DNA of 64,000 nt from assembly GCA_033297205.1 (NCBI GenBank), contig MU859107.1, positions 1-64,000 on the forward strand. The letters run 5' to 3'. The translations under genes were made by a program, and so were the position numbers. Below the pieces are notes generated by a model. That model did not search any database, was not told where the DNA came from, and was given only the letters and a program-made list of their open reading frames with translations. The first letter of the stretch is position 1. Each line of letters opens with the position of its first letter. Below are positions 33,224 through 43,872 of this stretch, one piece after another. The DNA comes from Pseudoneurospora amorphoporcata. Taxonomy: Eukaryota > Ascomycota > Sordariomycetes > Sordariales > Sordariaceae.

Positions 33224-34338
33224 CTAGTAGCCCTCGTGATTGTAGTTCGGCTGCGGTTGTCCATAGCCCCTATGCTGCTGCATCATGGGCTGTTGCTGCA
33301 TCATGGGCGGCTGTTGCGCAAATGACTGCTGCGCTTGATGGTGATGCTGTTGGTGAACCAGGTCGTTGAACCAGTGATGCTGGAGCGCATCGTGGGCCGA
33401 GATTCGCAATTCGGGTCGCAGCTGTAGCATCCGCTGAAGCAAGTCGATGCCGTCGCGATCGATCTGAGGCAAGATGGACGACAGGCTCTGTGTCGCATAC
33501 ATTTGCCAGTTGGGCTTGTACTCCGGGAACGAGGTGAGTCCAGGCCATGTGCGTTCCGTCGGCGTGCCCATTATCCTGAAAATGCGAACAATCTGATCCT
33601 CATTGGTGGTGCCGGGAAACAAGGGCCTGCCGGTGAACATCTCAGCCATGATGCATCCCGCGGACCAAATGTCGATGCTGGTGTTGTAGGTTCTACTTCC
33701 AAGCAGCACATCGGGAGCTCGATACCAAAGAGTGACGACCTCATTTGAAAAGGTGTTAACTGGAATGCCGAATGCCCTGGCCAAACCGAAATCTCCCAAC
33801 TTCAAAGCGCCCTTGCTGTTGATGAGCAGGTTCTGCGGCTTCAGGTCGCGATGCAGAACCCTGTTCTTGTGGCAGAAGTCGATACCCTTGAGCAGCTGAT
33901 GCATGAAGGACTTGATGACATGGGGCTTCAGGGCTCCCCTTTCGCCGTTGGTGTCCATGAACTTTTTGAGATCGCCATCCATGTACTCGAACACCAACAT
34001 AAGCTTATTCTCGGTGTGGATGACATCGTGTAGCGCTACTATGTTCTCGTGCTTCAGTTCTTTCATAAGAGAGATCTCGCGGATTGCCGTGCTCGGTGTT
34101 CCCTCTTCCGAGTCAAGGTGAATCTCCTTGAGAGCTACTAGCTCGCCTGTCTGTCGGTTGCGGCCTTTGAAGACCTAGAAGTGTGGTGTCAGCCAATTTG
34201 TGCCATACGACTGCTTCCTCGTGGTTCGCCCAGCGGAACATAGTCCTGGGCCAAGGAGGGATCTCTTACAGTAGCATAAGTTCCCTCTCCCAACTTTTCA
34301 AGCTGCTGGAAAGAGCTTGGGTGTTTCCTGCCGTCCAT
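33224..34338 (-). CDS. PHO85: Pho85-type cyclin-dependent kinase
   Basis: Pho85 is a CDK that, with cyclins such as Pho80, represses the phosphate-starvation response; in Neurospora crassa the kinase is called PGOV and the cyclin PREG. My model has two exons, 34338-34270 and 34174-33224, giving 339 aa and ending in TAG. The intron splits the glycine loop: GEGTYAT joins VFKGRNRQTGELVALKE. Visible kinase features are Lys39, the PSTAIRE helix (residues 50-56), HRDLKPQN (Asp133), DFGLARAFG (Asp151), YRAPDVLLGS and GCIMAEMFTGRPLFPGTTNE. The tail after about residue 290 is Q/H-rich (QQHHHQAQQSF, QQPPMMQQQPMMQQHRGYG), longer than in yeast. The start ATG at 34338 gives MDGRKHPSSFQQLEKLGEGT, a normal Pho85 start. 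The TAG is followed in frame by 350 open codons. Confidence 0.94.
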
Positions 34339-35884
34339 GGCTTCTCTGACTGCTGAAGATGGACCCGAATGGGCTGTGGTAGAAGAGATGGAAGACTGTT
34401 GAATCAGATAATGCGGGTGAGGCGAAGGCTGTCGCTGTGTCGTATGGGCGCGGTTGAACAGGACAGAGCCGATAGTTGTTGTCTTCCGCAGAGGATTGAA
34501 AGTTTCGCCGCCTGTTGGGTTTTGTTGGTCAGGCAGCTGTCGCCCGTGAGAAGCCGTGATGGAGAGCAGAGATGCACTGAAGCAGTCTCTGCGCCGATAA
34601 ATCTAACAAGTCCAGAACGATGCGAAGATGGGACCGGCGACAGTAGGCGGTATGGGAGAGGCGGCTGAGACGCTATGGCGTCGTTGGAATCGGTAAACTA
34701 GGTTACCAAGGCGAATTAGATTCGTTGACGCTGACGAGAAACAACCTGAAGTGCTGGCGTTTGAATATTGATCGGCCGGGGACTCTGCTCCGCGGACAAG
34801 CGGAAGGTGAAGACAAGCGCGCGCGTCGGCAAATTGGAAAGAGAAATAGGTCCTTACGGGGGATGGCGTACGGTACACTAGAGTACGTTCGATGGTTATT
34901 CACATGTAATGGAAAAGTTGGCCGTGGATGTCGGAATCAGCTGAGGATTGGTGGAGGAAGAGTGGTGAAACAAGTCAACTCAGGTCGGAGGTGGAAGTGG
35001 AAGTCCAGTGGAAATAAGGTTCATCTTGCCCTGGTCGTCGTTGGGCACCACTTGACGTGTGAGCTTCTCTCCGGGCACTGTTGTGACAATTTTCGGATGG
35101 AATTACAGCGCCAAACAACGTCCTGCCCCGCCACCCCGCTGCACCCCTATAAGGCGCGGTTCATTGGATGCCTCTAGTGTAGAATGGGCCTCGAGGTTGA
35201 CTGCGCCGAGCGACCTGATATTTACAATTTTCCGATAGCCATGTCGGGTACGAAGTAAATCTTGGTTATAGAAATCAAGGGACTGAAAATATCGTTGGTA
35301 GCACGAGTTACGAGCATACTGTCTGTAAGTCGCCGCATACTAACTACCTTACTTTGCGCGGATACCGTCCCGTCTATCTAAGTCTCGGAGTCGTGCCTAC
35401 ATCGCTCGATAAAAGGTAGTACATGATGCACCTCGCTGTAGATGAGACCACAGAGGAGCAAAAAGAACGATGCACTTTTGACCACGACGAGACAGGGCTG
35501 CATTGGGAAATAGGCGAGATGCTCGTAAAACAAACCGAACTCGTTACGGTCAGCACCGTTCAACCTGGGTTTATTCTTAGTACTCATCTAAGCGTCTTTC
35601 TTATGCTTTTGAAGCCAAGGCAGTTCTTGGATGGTCCAATACCCAAGGTAAGTGACCTTGGCCTATGTCGGGTATGTGTCTTCGAGTTATTGTGATCCCT
35701 AGTATCACAATTTGGTAACGGCCTCGAGTTTCCTGGCCAAAGTGAGACGTATTGGACGGTCCATGTTCGGTTTGTTTTTACCACGCCTTCGATAGATTAC
35801 TGAAGCACTTATATTGATAGCTTCTTGTTCGTATCACCCAGGATAAACAATAAATACAACGATCCCCCTCTCATATCCCCGTGA
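34339..35884. other. Intergenic region, no gene seen
   Basis: Upstream region of PHO85 and downstream region of the glutaminyl cyclase gene. A run of frames around 34725-35177 (+) is open for 150 codons but shows no protein character and no motif. Confidence 0.45.
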
Positions 35885-37228
35885 TCAAGGCCCCTTCCCA
35901 ACTCCCGCCCCAGCCTTCTCCTCCCCATCAGTCCCATTCCCCTGCTTCGGATTGACAATGGTATCCTCGCCTTTCCCCTCCTTCCCAGTCACAGCCCCAG
36001 TCACAGCCCCAGAAACCTCTCCCCCAACATTGGGGACAACAGCCTCCAAATACTCAATAGTAAAAGCCGTCATAATCCTCGCCCAATCCCTAACCGTCGG
36101 CAAATCAAGATGCTCCCCATCATCCTCGATCTTATGCCACACATGCGGAAACGGGGTAGGAATCATATGCAAGACGGGTGCCCCTTTCGCCATGAACGGC
36201 TGGTGATCATCGCCCACGTAGGCCCTGCTGAAATGCTCGTTGAGTTTTCCCGCCTCGGGCAGGAACGGGTTCTTGGGTTTGCTTTCCAGCAGATTGAGGG
36301 AACGCATGCGCGACTCGACCGTGGCCATATTCTTGTATGCCCAGTGGGTGGTCTGGAAGTAGGAAGGCACGCCGGGGTCGGCGGAGCCGAGAAGGTCGAG
36401 CAGGACGAAGAGGTCGATTTGTACCAGGGGGTTGGCGAAGCGCGAGAGCGCTGGGTAGGGCGTGGATTCCCATTCGGAGGAGAGGGATCTGTCCAAACCA
36501 CATATTAGTCTTTGCTCCCATAGCATAACAACAAGCACGGTAGGTAGCAGAACTTGAACTCACCGAGCACCATAAAGCGAATCCGTATCCGTCCACTCCC
36601 TAAACGCCTCCTCGCCATCCAACAACAGAATCTGCACGCCCACCTCCCTCTGCGGATCCTCTTTTCCTCCATCCTTGCTCAGTCCCTCGGCAACCCCCTC
36701 CTCATAAACCCTCTTCAAATATCCCTCCACCGTCCTAGCCACATGCATCAACACTGCGCACGGCACCGCGCTATCCGTCGCCCCGATGAACCCCTTCGGG
36801 CTGTTCTTCGAATCATAATGCGCCACCAGCGTCAGTAGCGCCGCCCTACCGGGCCCTCTCTCTTTGGTCCATGGCGGTTCTCTCCTAAAAATCAGGTTCT
36901 GAAACGGAACCTGCTTGGAACCCGAAAGCGGGGTGGTGGCCGTCGAGTTCTGCCAGGAGATTTCCCACTCGGGCAGTTCCCGAGAAAAGAAGTCGACGAA
37001 ATGTTTCTGGACTTTGGCTTGCCCGGGCGTGCCGGGGACACGGGGGATTAGGATGGGGGCGAGGAGGCCCGCGCCGTTTTTGATGTCGAAATCGGCCTCA
37101 AGTGGCGGGGGGACGGCTTTGAGTTGGCTGTCGGAGAGGAGTTGGTAGGCGAGGACTGTTGGTGGGGTGACGAAGAGGAGGAGGACGGTAGCGAAGAGGA
37201 GGTTGAGGAGGGTTGGTGGGGAAGACAT
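35885..37228 (-). CDS. QPCT: Glutaminyl-peptide cyclotransferase (M28 family), secretory
   Basis: The enzyme converts N-terminal glutamine to pyroglutamate in the secretory pathway. My model has two exons, 37228-36564 and 36488-35885, giving 422 aa and ending in TGA. A signal peptide is clear (residues 1-27, MSSPPTLLNLLFATVLLLFV then TPPTVLA). Expected zinc ligands are Asp152 in FIGATDSAVPCAVL, Glu206 or Glu207 in ILLLDGEEAFREW, and His337 in TPFPHVWHKIEDD. Other family blocks are LVAHYDSK, LFVLLDLLGSADP and AYVGDDHQPF. The C-terminal about 50 residues are a G/K-rich extension. I chose the ATG at 37228 because it starts the hydrophobic signal. An in-frame ATG at 37321 would add 31 hydrophilic residues and hide the signal. 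Confidence 0.92.
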
Positions 37229-38286
37229 TGTTGTTGTTATTGTTGGTCCTGGGGACTTTGTCCCTGCCGCTATTGTTGTTGGCAGCGGCGACGTTGTCGC
37301 GAAACGGTCGTGTTGTGTCATTTCATTTGGTTCCGTTGTTTGTTTTCCGGTCTCGGATCTTTTGGTTGGGAATCTTCTTGTCTCTGAGGACACCTAGCTG
37401 TATGCTTGGTATCCCTTGCCCGCCACCACCTTTCCTTTGTCTTCGCGACGACGGGAGTGTGTGTGTAGATTTCCAGCCGGGCAATCGTGATATCTCGGCT
37501 ATCGAAGTGTTCGCAGAATTGCCAGTCTGTGTAATTGAAGTTCAAGTCTTTTGGTTTTGCAACAAGGAAGGGAGAACACCCAAGCCAAATTGCTGGGAAG
37601 AAAGTTGAGTCCTGCATCGCGTCGGGGGAGGGGGGGACTTGTAACAGTGTCCTTGGAGAAATGGGGGTGCATGAGTGGTGTGAAGAGACAAGCCGCCATG
37701 ACAAAGATTGGACGGAGTGCAACAGCAGCACGCGCCGCGGGCTTCCTTCTAAACCCCTTCTAGACCCCCCATTATTTGTTGGCATGGTTCGTGAATTTCT
37801 TGTTTCTGATTGGTGCGCATCAGTCTCCGTGCCCGGATTCGGGAACTGACTCCCGAACCCGATGCACCGAAGTGACAACGGACAGCTTCCGGCTGGTTAC
37901 TGCCGGTCCGTGGCCCCGAAACAGATGACTGGACATGGCGGATAGACAACTTCACCTGTAAATACTGGATTATTCCGGAAGCACCATTACTTGTGGCCCG
38001 GATCCGACTGCCGCTCACTCAGGAATAACATGCCATGCCATTAGGTTCCTCGTATGCCCACTTGCGTCTGTATCATGATGAAGCCTTTACTGTTACAAGG
38101 TGATAGAAGAAGCATCGCTTAAAGCAGGTTCGATGCAAAGTTTCAGAGAGCAAATGTCTACTTCTCGTACTGTCGTTTCCATGAACTCCTATGTATCTCA
38201 GCAATCCCATGCGTAACCCTTTCTACCAACCCCTTGCTCCTCTAGGGTATCATGCAGACCACAGCGTTGTCGTTATTAGTATGCCT
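37229..38286. other. Intergenic region, no gene seen
   Basis: Promoter of the glutaminyl cyclase gene on the left and 3' region of the unknown protein gene on the right. No supported frame. Confidence 0.5.
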
Positions 38287-40407
38287 TTACACATCTTCGT
38301 TGTCCGAGTCCCTCATTGACCTCCTCCGTTCCATAGCCTCTTCGAATGCCAATCGCTCCGTGAAACTGCGGGGGGTAGCACTGGCATGGTTCTTAACCAA
38401 ATACGCGCGGTAACTCCCCATATCAATAGCCTCCACGCCGCTGCGGCCATCGACACTACCAACAAAGGTGTGTACGTTTTTCATGCCAGAGATCTCATCG
38501 TACAATTTCGGGTTGCTGATAGGGTTCATTCGCATGGGCGTTCCCTTGTACGATCCGACCGAGTGACCAAACAAGGCGGCCGATGGTGTAGCCGCAGGGA
38601 TCTTGCGGACTGGTGCTGGCTCTGTCTGCGCATTGGATCCGCTGGCTATGGAGGTCACTCTTGGGCGTTCTTCGGGTGGTATCTTGCTCGCAGCAGCGTC
38701 GTTGTCGTCGCCATCGGAATCATCTTCGGCGATGTACTTCTCTGTATCGGATTCTACACCATTGGAGATGCCCTCTCCCTCAAAGTCGAAGAAGGCATCT
38801 TCGGGTACGTCATCCACCACCTTCCCTTTACCAAACTCATCTACTGCCGGCGACCGAGTCTGAGCGGCGTTGTTGGGGGAAGACCTTGCAGTGTTTTGAG
38901 CGGTCTCAGAGATCGTAGGTAGCCGCCCAAAGGAGCTTCGAATAGTTGGCGAGATGGGCTTTTTCTTCGGTTTCATCGAGAGAAATTCTTCGTCGTCGGA
39001 ACTGTCGTCGTCTTCATCCCGATGAAACTCTTCCAGTGGGGACCCGAGACTGGGGTCGCCGTTGGACTGTTGGGTTACAACATGGTGTGCGAGAGGGGAA
39101 GATTTGGTTTCGACTTTGGGTTTTGTGAAATTATCTGCTTGAGGATGCAGCTGTTGGGGACGCTGACTGTCTTGCGGCTTTCCTCCGGAAAACTGCCCTG
39201 ACGGCTGGTCTTGCCGCAAGGCGCTATCCTCTTGCTTCCCGCCGTTCATCTTGGGCGTCTCTTCCAGGTCCGAGTTCACCTCTGTCCAAGTTCCGGCATC
39301 TAAGGGGGCGTTCCGAGAAAGCGCGCGAAGTGCTTGCGTAGACGAGACTTTCTTGGGCCTCGGCAGCGCGTCCTCCTCGCCTTCAACATCGAGCAACGAC
39401 GTTCCGGTATACGCGGGTGGTTCGTTTATCGAGGGTATGATAGGCGCAGCGGCCTCCAGTTCAGGAGGAGGGGGAGGAGGGGGAGTCTGCGCCCCATCTA
39501 CCCCATCATCCCCACTTACTAGGGGTGGGACTGTAACGGCAGAAGTGTCCTGGGGAGAAGTCGATGGCAAGACCTCCTCTCCCGCAAATTCAAAACGCAC
39601 CCGGCGTGGGCTGCCCTTGGTTGAACTCGAAGAACGGCGCAAAGCACTCCTTGGCACTTTCGAGTCGCTTCCAGAAACCGACGACTCAACTGACGATGAG
39701 GATCGGTCGGTCATCCGTCTGACCGGGGTCGGGCGAATCTCAAGCTTCAACATGGCCTCTGGCTCCTTGATGTCCTCCACTTTCTTCACATTATCTTGAG
39801 ACAAGGGAAGCGGCAGCGGCGTGGGTACTGGAGACTCGGGGGGTGACTGCAGGCCGCGGTGGGTGCTACCGAGCAGGGGCAGGTATCTAGGAGTGAACAA
39901 GCCTTGGAACTCTCTCTCGCGCTCATGGGGACTTCTTGGGCCTTGCTTTGGGGTGCCGGATGTATGGTATAAAACGGGGGGAGGCGACTTGCGGACGTCT
40001 CTGTGAAGACTTTCACTGTCGAGGATTGTGTCGGTTGGCGATTGAGGTCGAGGACTTTCAGGGTCGCGGGCGTCCCGGGCCATCAAGGTGAGGGCCGGGT
40101 ACTTGTGCAGGGACTCGGCCATGACTCGGGAGACCTCGGACGAAACGTGGGCTGGGTAGTTTTTCAGACAGTCGTCCATGTACCGGTGAAATTCGGCAAG
40201 CATATCGCGCTGGTAAGCAGCGACCTTGCCGTCGAGGTCGGCGAGCTTTTGGTGCAGATCTGAGACAAGCCTCGCGGTGTCGTCCATTGTTGCGGGTGCT
40301 GGTGCTGGTGCGCCTGCTGGTGGTGCAATTGCGGGGGAAGGCGATGCCGGCCGTTCAGGGCCAACACTGTGCGTGGCCAAACGGGTAGGCGGCGAGAGGG
40401 CAGCCAT
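38287..40407 (-). CDS. Large acidic, Ser/Pro-rich protein of unknown function
   Basis: A single uninterrupted frame of 706 codons starts at an ATG (40407) and ends in TAA, so it is certainly a gene. I do not recognise a named domain. Residues about 40-115 are helical and probably coiled-coil (DDTARLVSDLHQKLADLDGK, then DMLAEFHRYMDDCLKNYP). A basic block follows at about 245-285 (SALRRSSSSTKGSPRRVRFE, then FAGEEVLPSTSPQ), which I associate with conserved filamentous-fungal proteins. The middle is disordered with PPPPPPP, QPQQ and acidic DEDDDSSDDEEF stretches followed by PKKKP, which could serve as a nuclear localisation signal. The C-terminus is better ordered (KLYDEISGMKNVHTFVGSV, then SFTERLAFEEAMERRRSMRD). 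Localisation and role are unknown. Confidence 0.85.
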   Translation of the reverse strand: MAALSPPTRLATHSVGPERPASPSPAIAPPAGAPAPAPATMDDTARLVSDLHQKLADLDGKVAAYQRDMLAEFHRYMDDCLKNYPAHVSSEVSRVMAESLHKYPALTLMARDARDPESPRPQSPTDTILDSESLHRDVRKSPPPVLYHTSGTPKQGPRSPHEREREFQGLFTPRYLPLLGSTHRGLQSPPESPVPTPLPLPLSQDNVKKVEDIKEPEAMLKLEIRPTPVRRMTDRSSSSVESSVSGSDSKVPRSALRRSSSSTKGSPRRVRFEFAGEEVLPSTSPQDTSAVTVPPLVSGDDGVDGAQTPPPPPPPELEAAAPIIPSINEPPAYTGTSLLDVEGEEDALPRPKKVSSTQALRALSRNAPLDAGTWTEVNSDLEETPKMNGGKQEDSALRQDQPSGQFSGGKPQDSQRPQQLHPQADNFTKPKVETKSSPLAHHVVTQQSNGDPSLGSPLEEFHRDEDDDSSDDEEFLSMKPKKKPISPTIRSSFGRLPTISETAQNTARSSPNNAAQTRSPAVDEFGKGKVVDDVPEDAFFDFEGEGISNGVESDTEKYIAEDDSDGDDNDAAASKIPPEERPRVTSIASGSNAQTEPAPVRKIPAATPSAALFGHSVGSYKGTPMRMNPISNPKLYDEISGMKNVHTFVGSVDGRSGVEAIDMGSYRAYLVKNHASATPRSFTERLAFEEAMERRRSMRDSDNEDV

Positions 40408-42909
40408 TCATGGTCTGGAGGGCGACTGTTCTAGAATCGTTGGGCTGCAGCTTCCAAGAATAGCGGCGAACCGTTCGAGTGAGGCGAAGGCGATCAAAGA
40501 GAAGGGCCGGATCTAGCAGCGATCTAGTTAGGCGGTTGGTACGAAGGTACGGCAAGTGTTGACTGATAGAGTTTTTTGGTAGTATAGGCTTGGGGGGCGA
40601 GCGCCTTTTTGCCTGGTGGTCGGAGACGGTAATTCTTGCCGTTTGACGGGTTCGTAGTATGTAGCTAGTGTCGCAGACGCAGTTTCGGGTTACCTCTTGG
40701 GAGGTAATTGGTTGAGGAACTTGGTCGTCGGGGGACAGTGGGAGACGGTGGAGGTGAGGTGGCCGCTGAGGACAAAGAGAAAGTGGAAAACACTGGTGGT
40801 GGTGGCAGGTGGAGCGTGGAGCGCGGAGGTGGTGGAAGTGGCCGGCGACTGTATGTACAGTTTTAGGTAAGGTAGTAATGAGGTAACCACTGCTCAACGC
40901 CGCAGCCGAACTGGGGTCGGACAAGTGCAGAGATCTCAATTCAAGTTTCACCACGACGAATTGGGATGGTCTGGGGAAGCTTCCAGGCTTTGCCAGCTTT
41001 TGTCCAGAACATGGGGAGGGATGCCAGCTGCCGGATGAAGGCGGTGAGAAGTTTTGATAACCTACCTAAGGTAGTGAGTGACCTGGCGATGTCATGCCCA
41101 GAACTCGGGCCTTTTCCAACCTGGAACATGCCCAGAACTCGGGCCTTTTCCAACCTGGAACATGCCCAGAAGGGGGAAAGCGACGGAAAGACCTCGAGAT
41201 GCTTGTCCACCCGCCTGATGTGAGCCAGGAACCAAACATAAGAAAGAGTCATGGAACGGTACCTGACCATTTGGGTGCTGCAAAGCAAGGAAAGTACCCC
41301 GTAACCGCCGCTTATTAGCGGTCATCAGCGGCCCAGATGGTACCTACCTTAGATATCTGATCTTTATAGTCTTGGTGGATGTCTTCAACTCCTTCCTCTA
41401 TCTGCACTGATTTATGCACATCTTCATCTCTTTCTGTATCACGAGGACATAATGTACACTATACCAATGATCTATCTGGGGAAATACATGACATGACGGG
41501 CTGCAGAACAATCTCAAGGCATTCTCAAACTCGATTTAGGTACTTCCACTCCTACAACTTGAAAACTCACAATTGACGAGGAATGCGTAAGACGGACCCG
41601 GAGCTACAGCCGCCCACCCGCCCGCACCCAAGCCGACGGGATAAGACGTATCTTTGGCCAGGGCATCGTCGATCTAAGACCTCCCGCTGAGACCAGCCCT
41701 GGATGCGGATCATTGATGGTAGCAGTGGGTGTGGTGACCGGTTCTGCCACACATTCCGAGTTCCCGTCAAGCAGTGTGACAGTGGTCAATTACAGGTACG
41801 TACCGCTGTAGGTGGTGCTCCTAATCTAGCAACTGTATCAGTATGAGTATCAACAGCATCGCGGTCGGACGGGACAACCACTCCAAAATTAAGGGAGAAG
41901 CAAACATGGAAGTCAAAAATCAGATCCGGACATCATTCATATCAGATCTGAGACAGGATGAACTTAAATGATACTGTTTGCTAGGTTGCGTTGGGAATTG
42001 ATCTGGCAGGATGATGTCAGGCGAGAGGGTTCTACTGTTTGGTGATATTCCTTTGGTGGAAAATTGTTAAGACAAGAATGTCCAAGCAGAGAGGCACATG
42101 TTCCCGAATGTCAACATTCTTATCACAAAAAGGACGGGAATTGTTACGACATCGTCCTTGACCGGTATGCCTCATCGAGATGCAGGCTAAATCACACACC
42201 CTCGAAGCTCAATTGACCACTCGGGTATTTCCTCAAGTCGGATACGTTCCCCTTTCCCATACCGTTTCCGAGAGCCGCAGTCACTTTACATGCCTTGTCG
42301 GAACGGACACTCGGTCAAGTCTAGCGAGCAACTTGTCGTGCTGATATATTTGACCGGTCGATGTATCTCCACTTAAGTCCACCATAGAAGGTCAGGATAT
42401 TCAATGTTATTGCGACGCGAATAGTGAGCAACAAGTTCTTAGCTTTTTTCTCGGAATTTCTTCCACATAGACTGACTTATGAGCAACATCATGTAGCTGG
42501 GCAATGCTGCATCAAGGAGACAACCCCGTTGGCATTTAATCCAGTCCCCAACCATTTATAGTACATTTTCTTTGTATCAGTTCGTCATCCATCAACAAAC
42601 CAGCATGTGGTATTCTCCTTGTGGTTCTTCTTGACATCCGTCGGGTTGACAAGTATCTTCCTTGGTCAGAAGCTGACGTATAATAGCCAACTCGTACAGT
42701 TAGCAAACGAATCTGTTTTCTTCTTTCTTCTTTTAATTTGTTGTTTTCTTCCATCGTGATTCAGACATTCATTCCTGAGATTCTTCAGGCCATAATGGCT
42801 CTCTGGGTAATCTTCCAATAAACTTGTAAGCAAAAATGTATAAGCAAGATCTGGTAAGCATAAATGGCTTCCCCGATGCTTTACGGGAGACGAGGGACTG
42901 ATGCCGGCC
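40408..42909. other. 2.5-kb intergenic region with one tandem repeat
   Basis: No gene is supported. The left end is the promoter of the unknown protein gene. A 34-bp tandem repeat lies at 41093-41170. TACCTAAGGTA-like motifs occur near 41063 and 41340. Confidence 0.5.
41093..41170. repeat. 34-bp perfect tandem repeat, 2.3 copies
   Basis: Two identical adjacent copies (41093-41126 and 41127-41160) start CATGCCCAGAACTCGGGCC. The first 10 bases of a third copy follow at 41161-41170. No coding role is seen. Confidence 0.92.
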
Positions 42910-43530
42910 TCAGACTAATATCATTTTTTCAGTTTTTATGGGAGTTGTCGGTGCAGCAGCCGGTGTCGGCGTTGCCGGAGGAGCAGCCGATGGGGTCGAT
43001 GACGCCGGTGAGAACAACGACAAGCGGCCGAGTCCTCTGGAAAACTGGCTACCGGGAGTCGAGGTCTGAGACGCCGGTGTTGTTGGCGTCGGGGGCATAG
43101 ACGAGCCTCTTCTGAAGGGAAACATCCTCGGAGGCTTGGGCGTAACTGGAACCTGAGCAAAACCGAGAGGCGGACGGTTCTCCATGCCTCTCATGACTAT
43201 GTCCTCAGGCTCAGAGGGAGCAACTTCGACAGGAGGCTCAAGAACGGCCTTGAAGCGGCCATCCACGTTGTGGAGCAGCTCTCTGACGATCTCGCGAGCA
43301 GAAGCCAGGGCCTTGAAAATGTTGCGGTCCAGGACGATGGACTTGTAGTCATCAGAGACCTGAGCGATGACGCGATCGACATGCTCTTCGAAAGCCGAGC
43401 GGATCTCTTCAAGCATGTCGTTGAGGCGCTTGGTGGCTGCCTCTGTCCCGGCGTTGAACATCGTCTTACGAACACGGTCGGTGTGTTCGCGCATATGATC
43501 CTTCATGCGCTTGTAGCTGACATTCCTACA
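42910..43530 (-). pseudogene. Truncated copy of the GTPase C-terminal tail
   Basis: The frame 43506-42910 (198 codons from its first ATG) reads YKRMKDHMREHTDRVRKTMF and IRSAFEEHVDRVIAQVSDDY, then a helical block ending LHNVDGRFKAVLEPPV. It aligns along its length with the last exon of the neighbouring GTPase (ERMKGYIAKQVQNEQKSMFD, VELAISQVSADYKDVIEDHN, LLDDLDSRFRPVLEMPV). A possible acceptor (TTTGTAG) lies just upstream at about 43530. I find nothing resembling the GTPase's other exons before it. Its phase does not fit the donors of GTPase exons 6 or 7, so an alternative last exon of that gene is unlikely. The tail is P/T/S-rich. It may be expressed as a small protein from the ATG at 43506, but it is best read as the remnant of a tandem duplicate. 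Confidence 0.65.
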
Positions 43531-43872
43531 AAGGTGTTGGTGATGGAAGTCCTATCGTGGCTCCGTATCTAGCCAACAACTTTGAACACAATTTCTAGGT
43601 GTTAGGTCTCACTGGATAACAAAGCGAATTGAAGGCAATCAGAACAAAGTCTTTTATTGTGAAAATCCGCTTGTTTCCGCCATGGCCAAGAGCAACTTTT
43701 CTATCAATTCTTTCTCGCTGAAATCCCCCATTCTCTTCACAACCAAGTCCCCGTCACAGCACGAGCGAAGCGGAACAGATCCTCAAGGGAAGCCGTAACA
43801 GGGCCGAACTTGATCCCGGAAGGACATAAGAATTCCCTACGAGAGGAAGACGCAGCCCGAGCAGTGGCTTTA
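43531..43872. other. Spacer between GTPase and its tail copy
   Basis: 342 nt with no frame resembling other GTPase exons. It should include the 3' UTR of the GTPase gene. Confidence 0.45.

Noticed and set aside
38110..38150. A GGTTCGA-like element considered as a tRNA B box
   Set aside because: The required CC after the T-loop and an A box at proper distance are absent. I saw no tRNA or 5S rRNA gene elsewhere.
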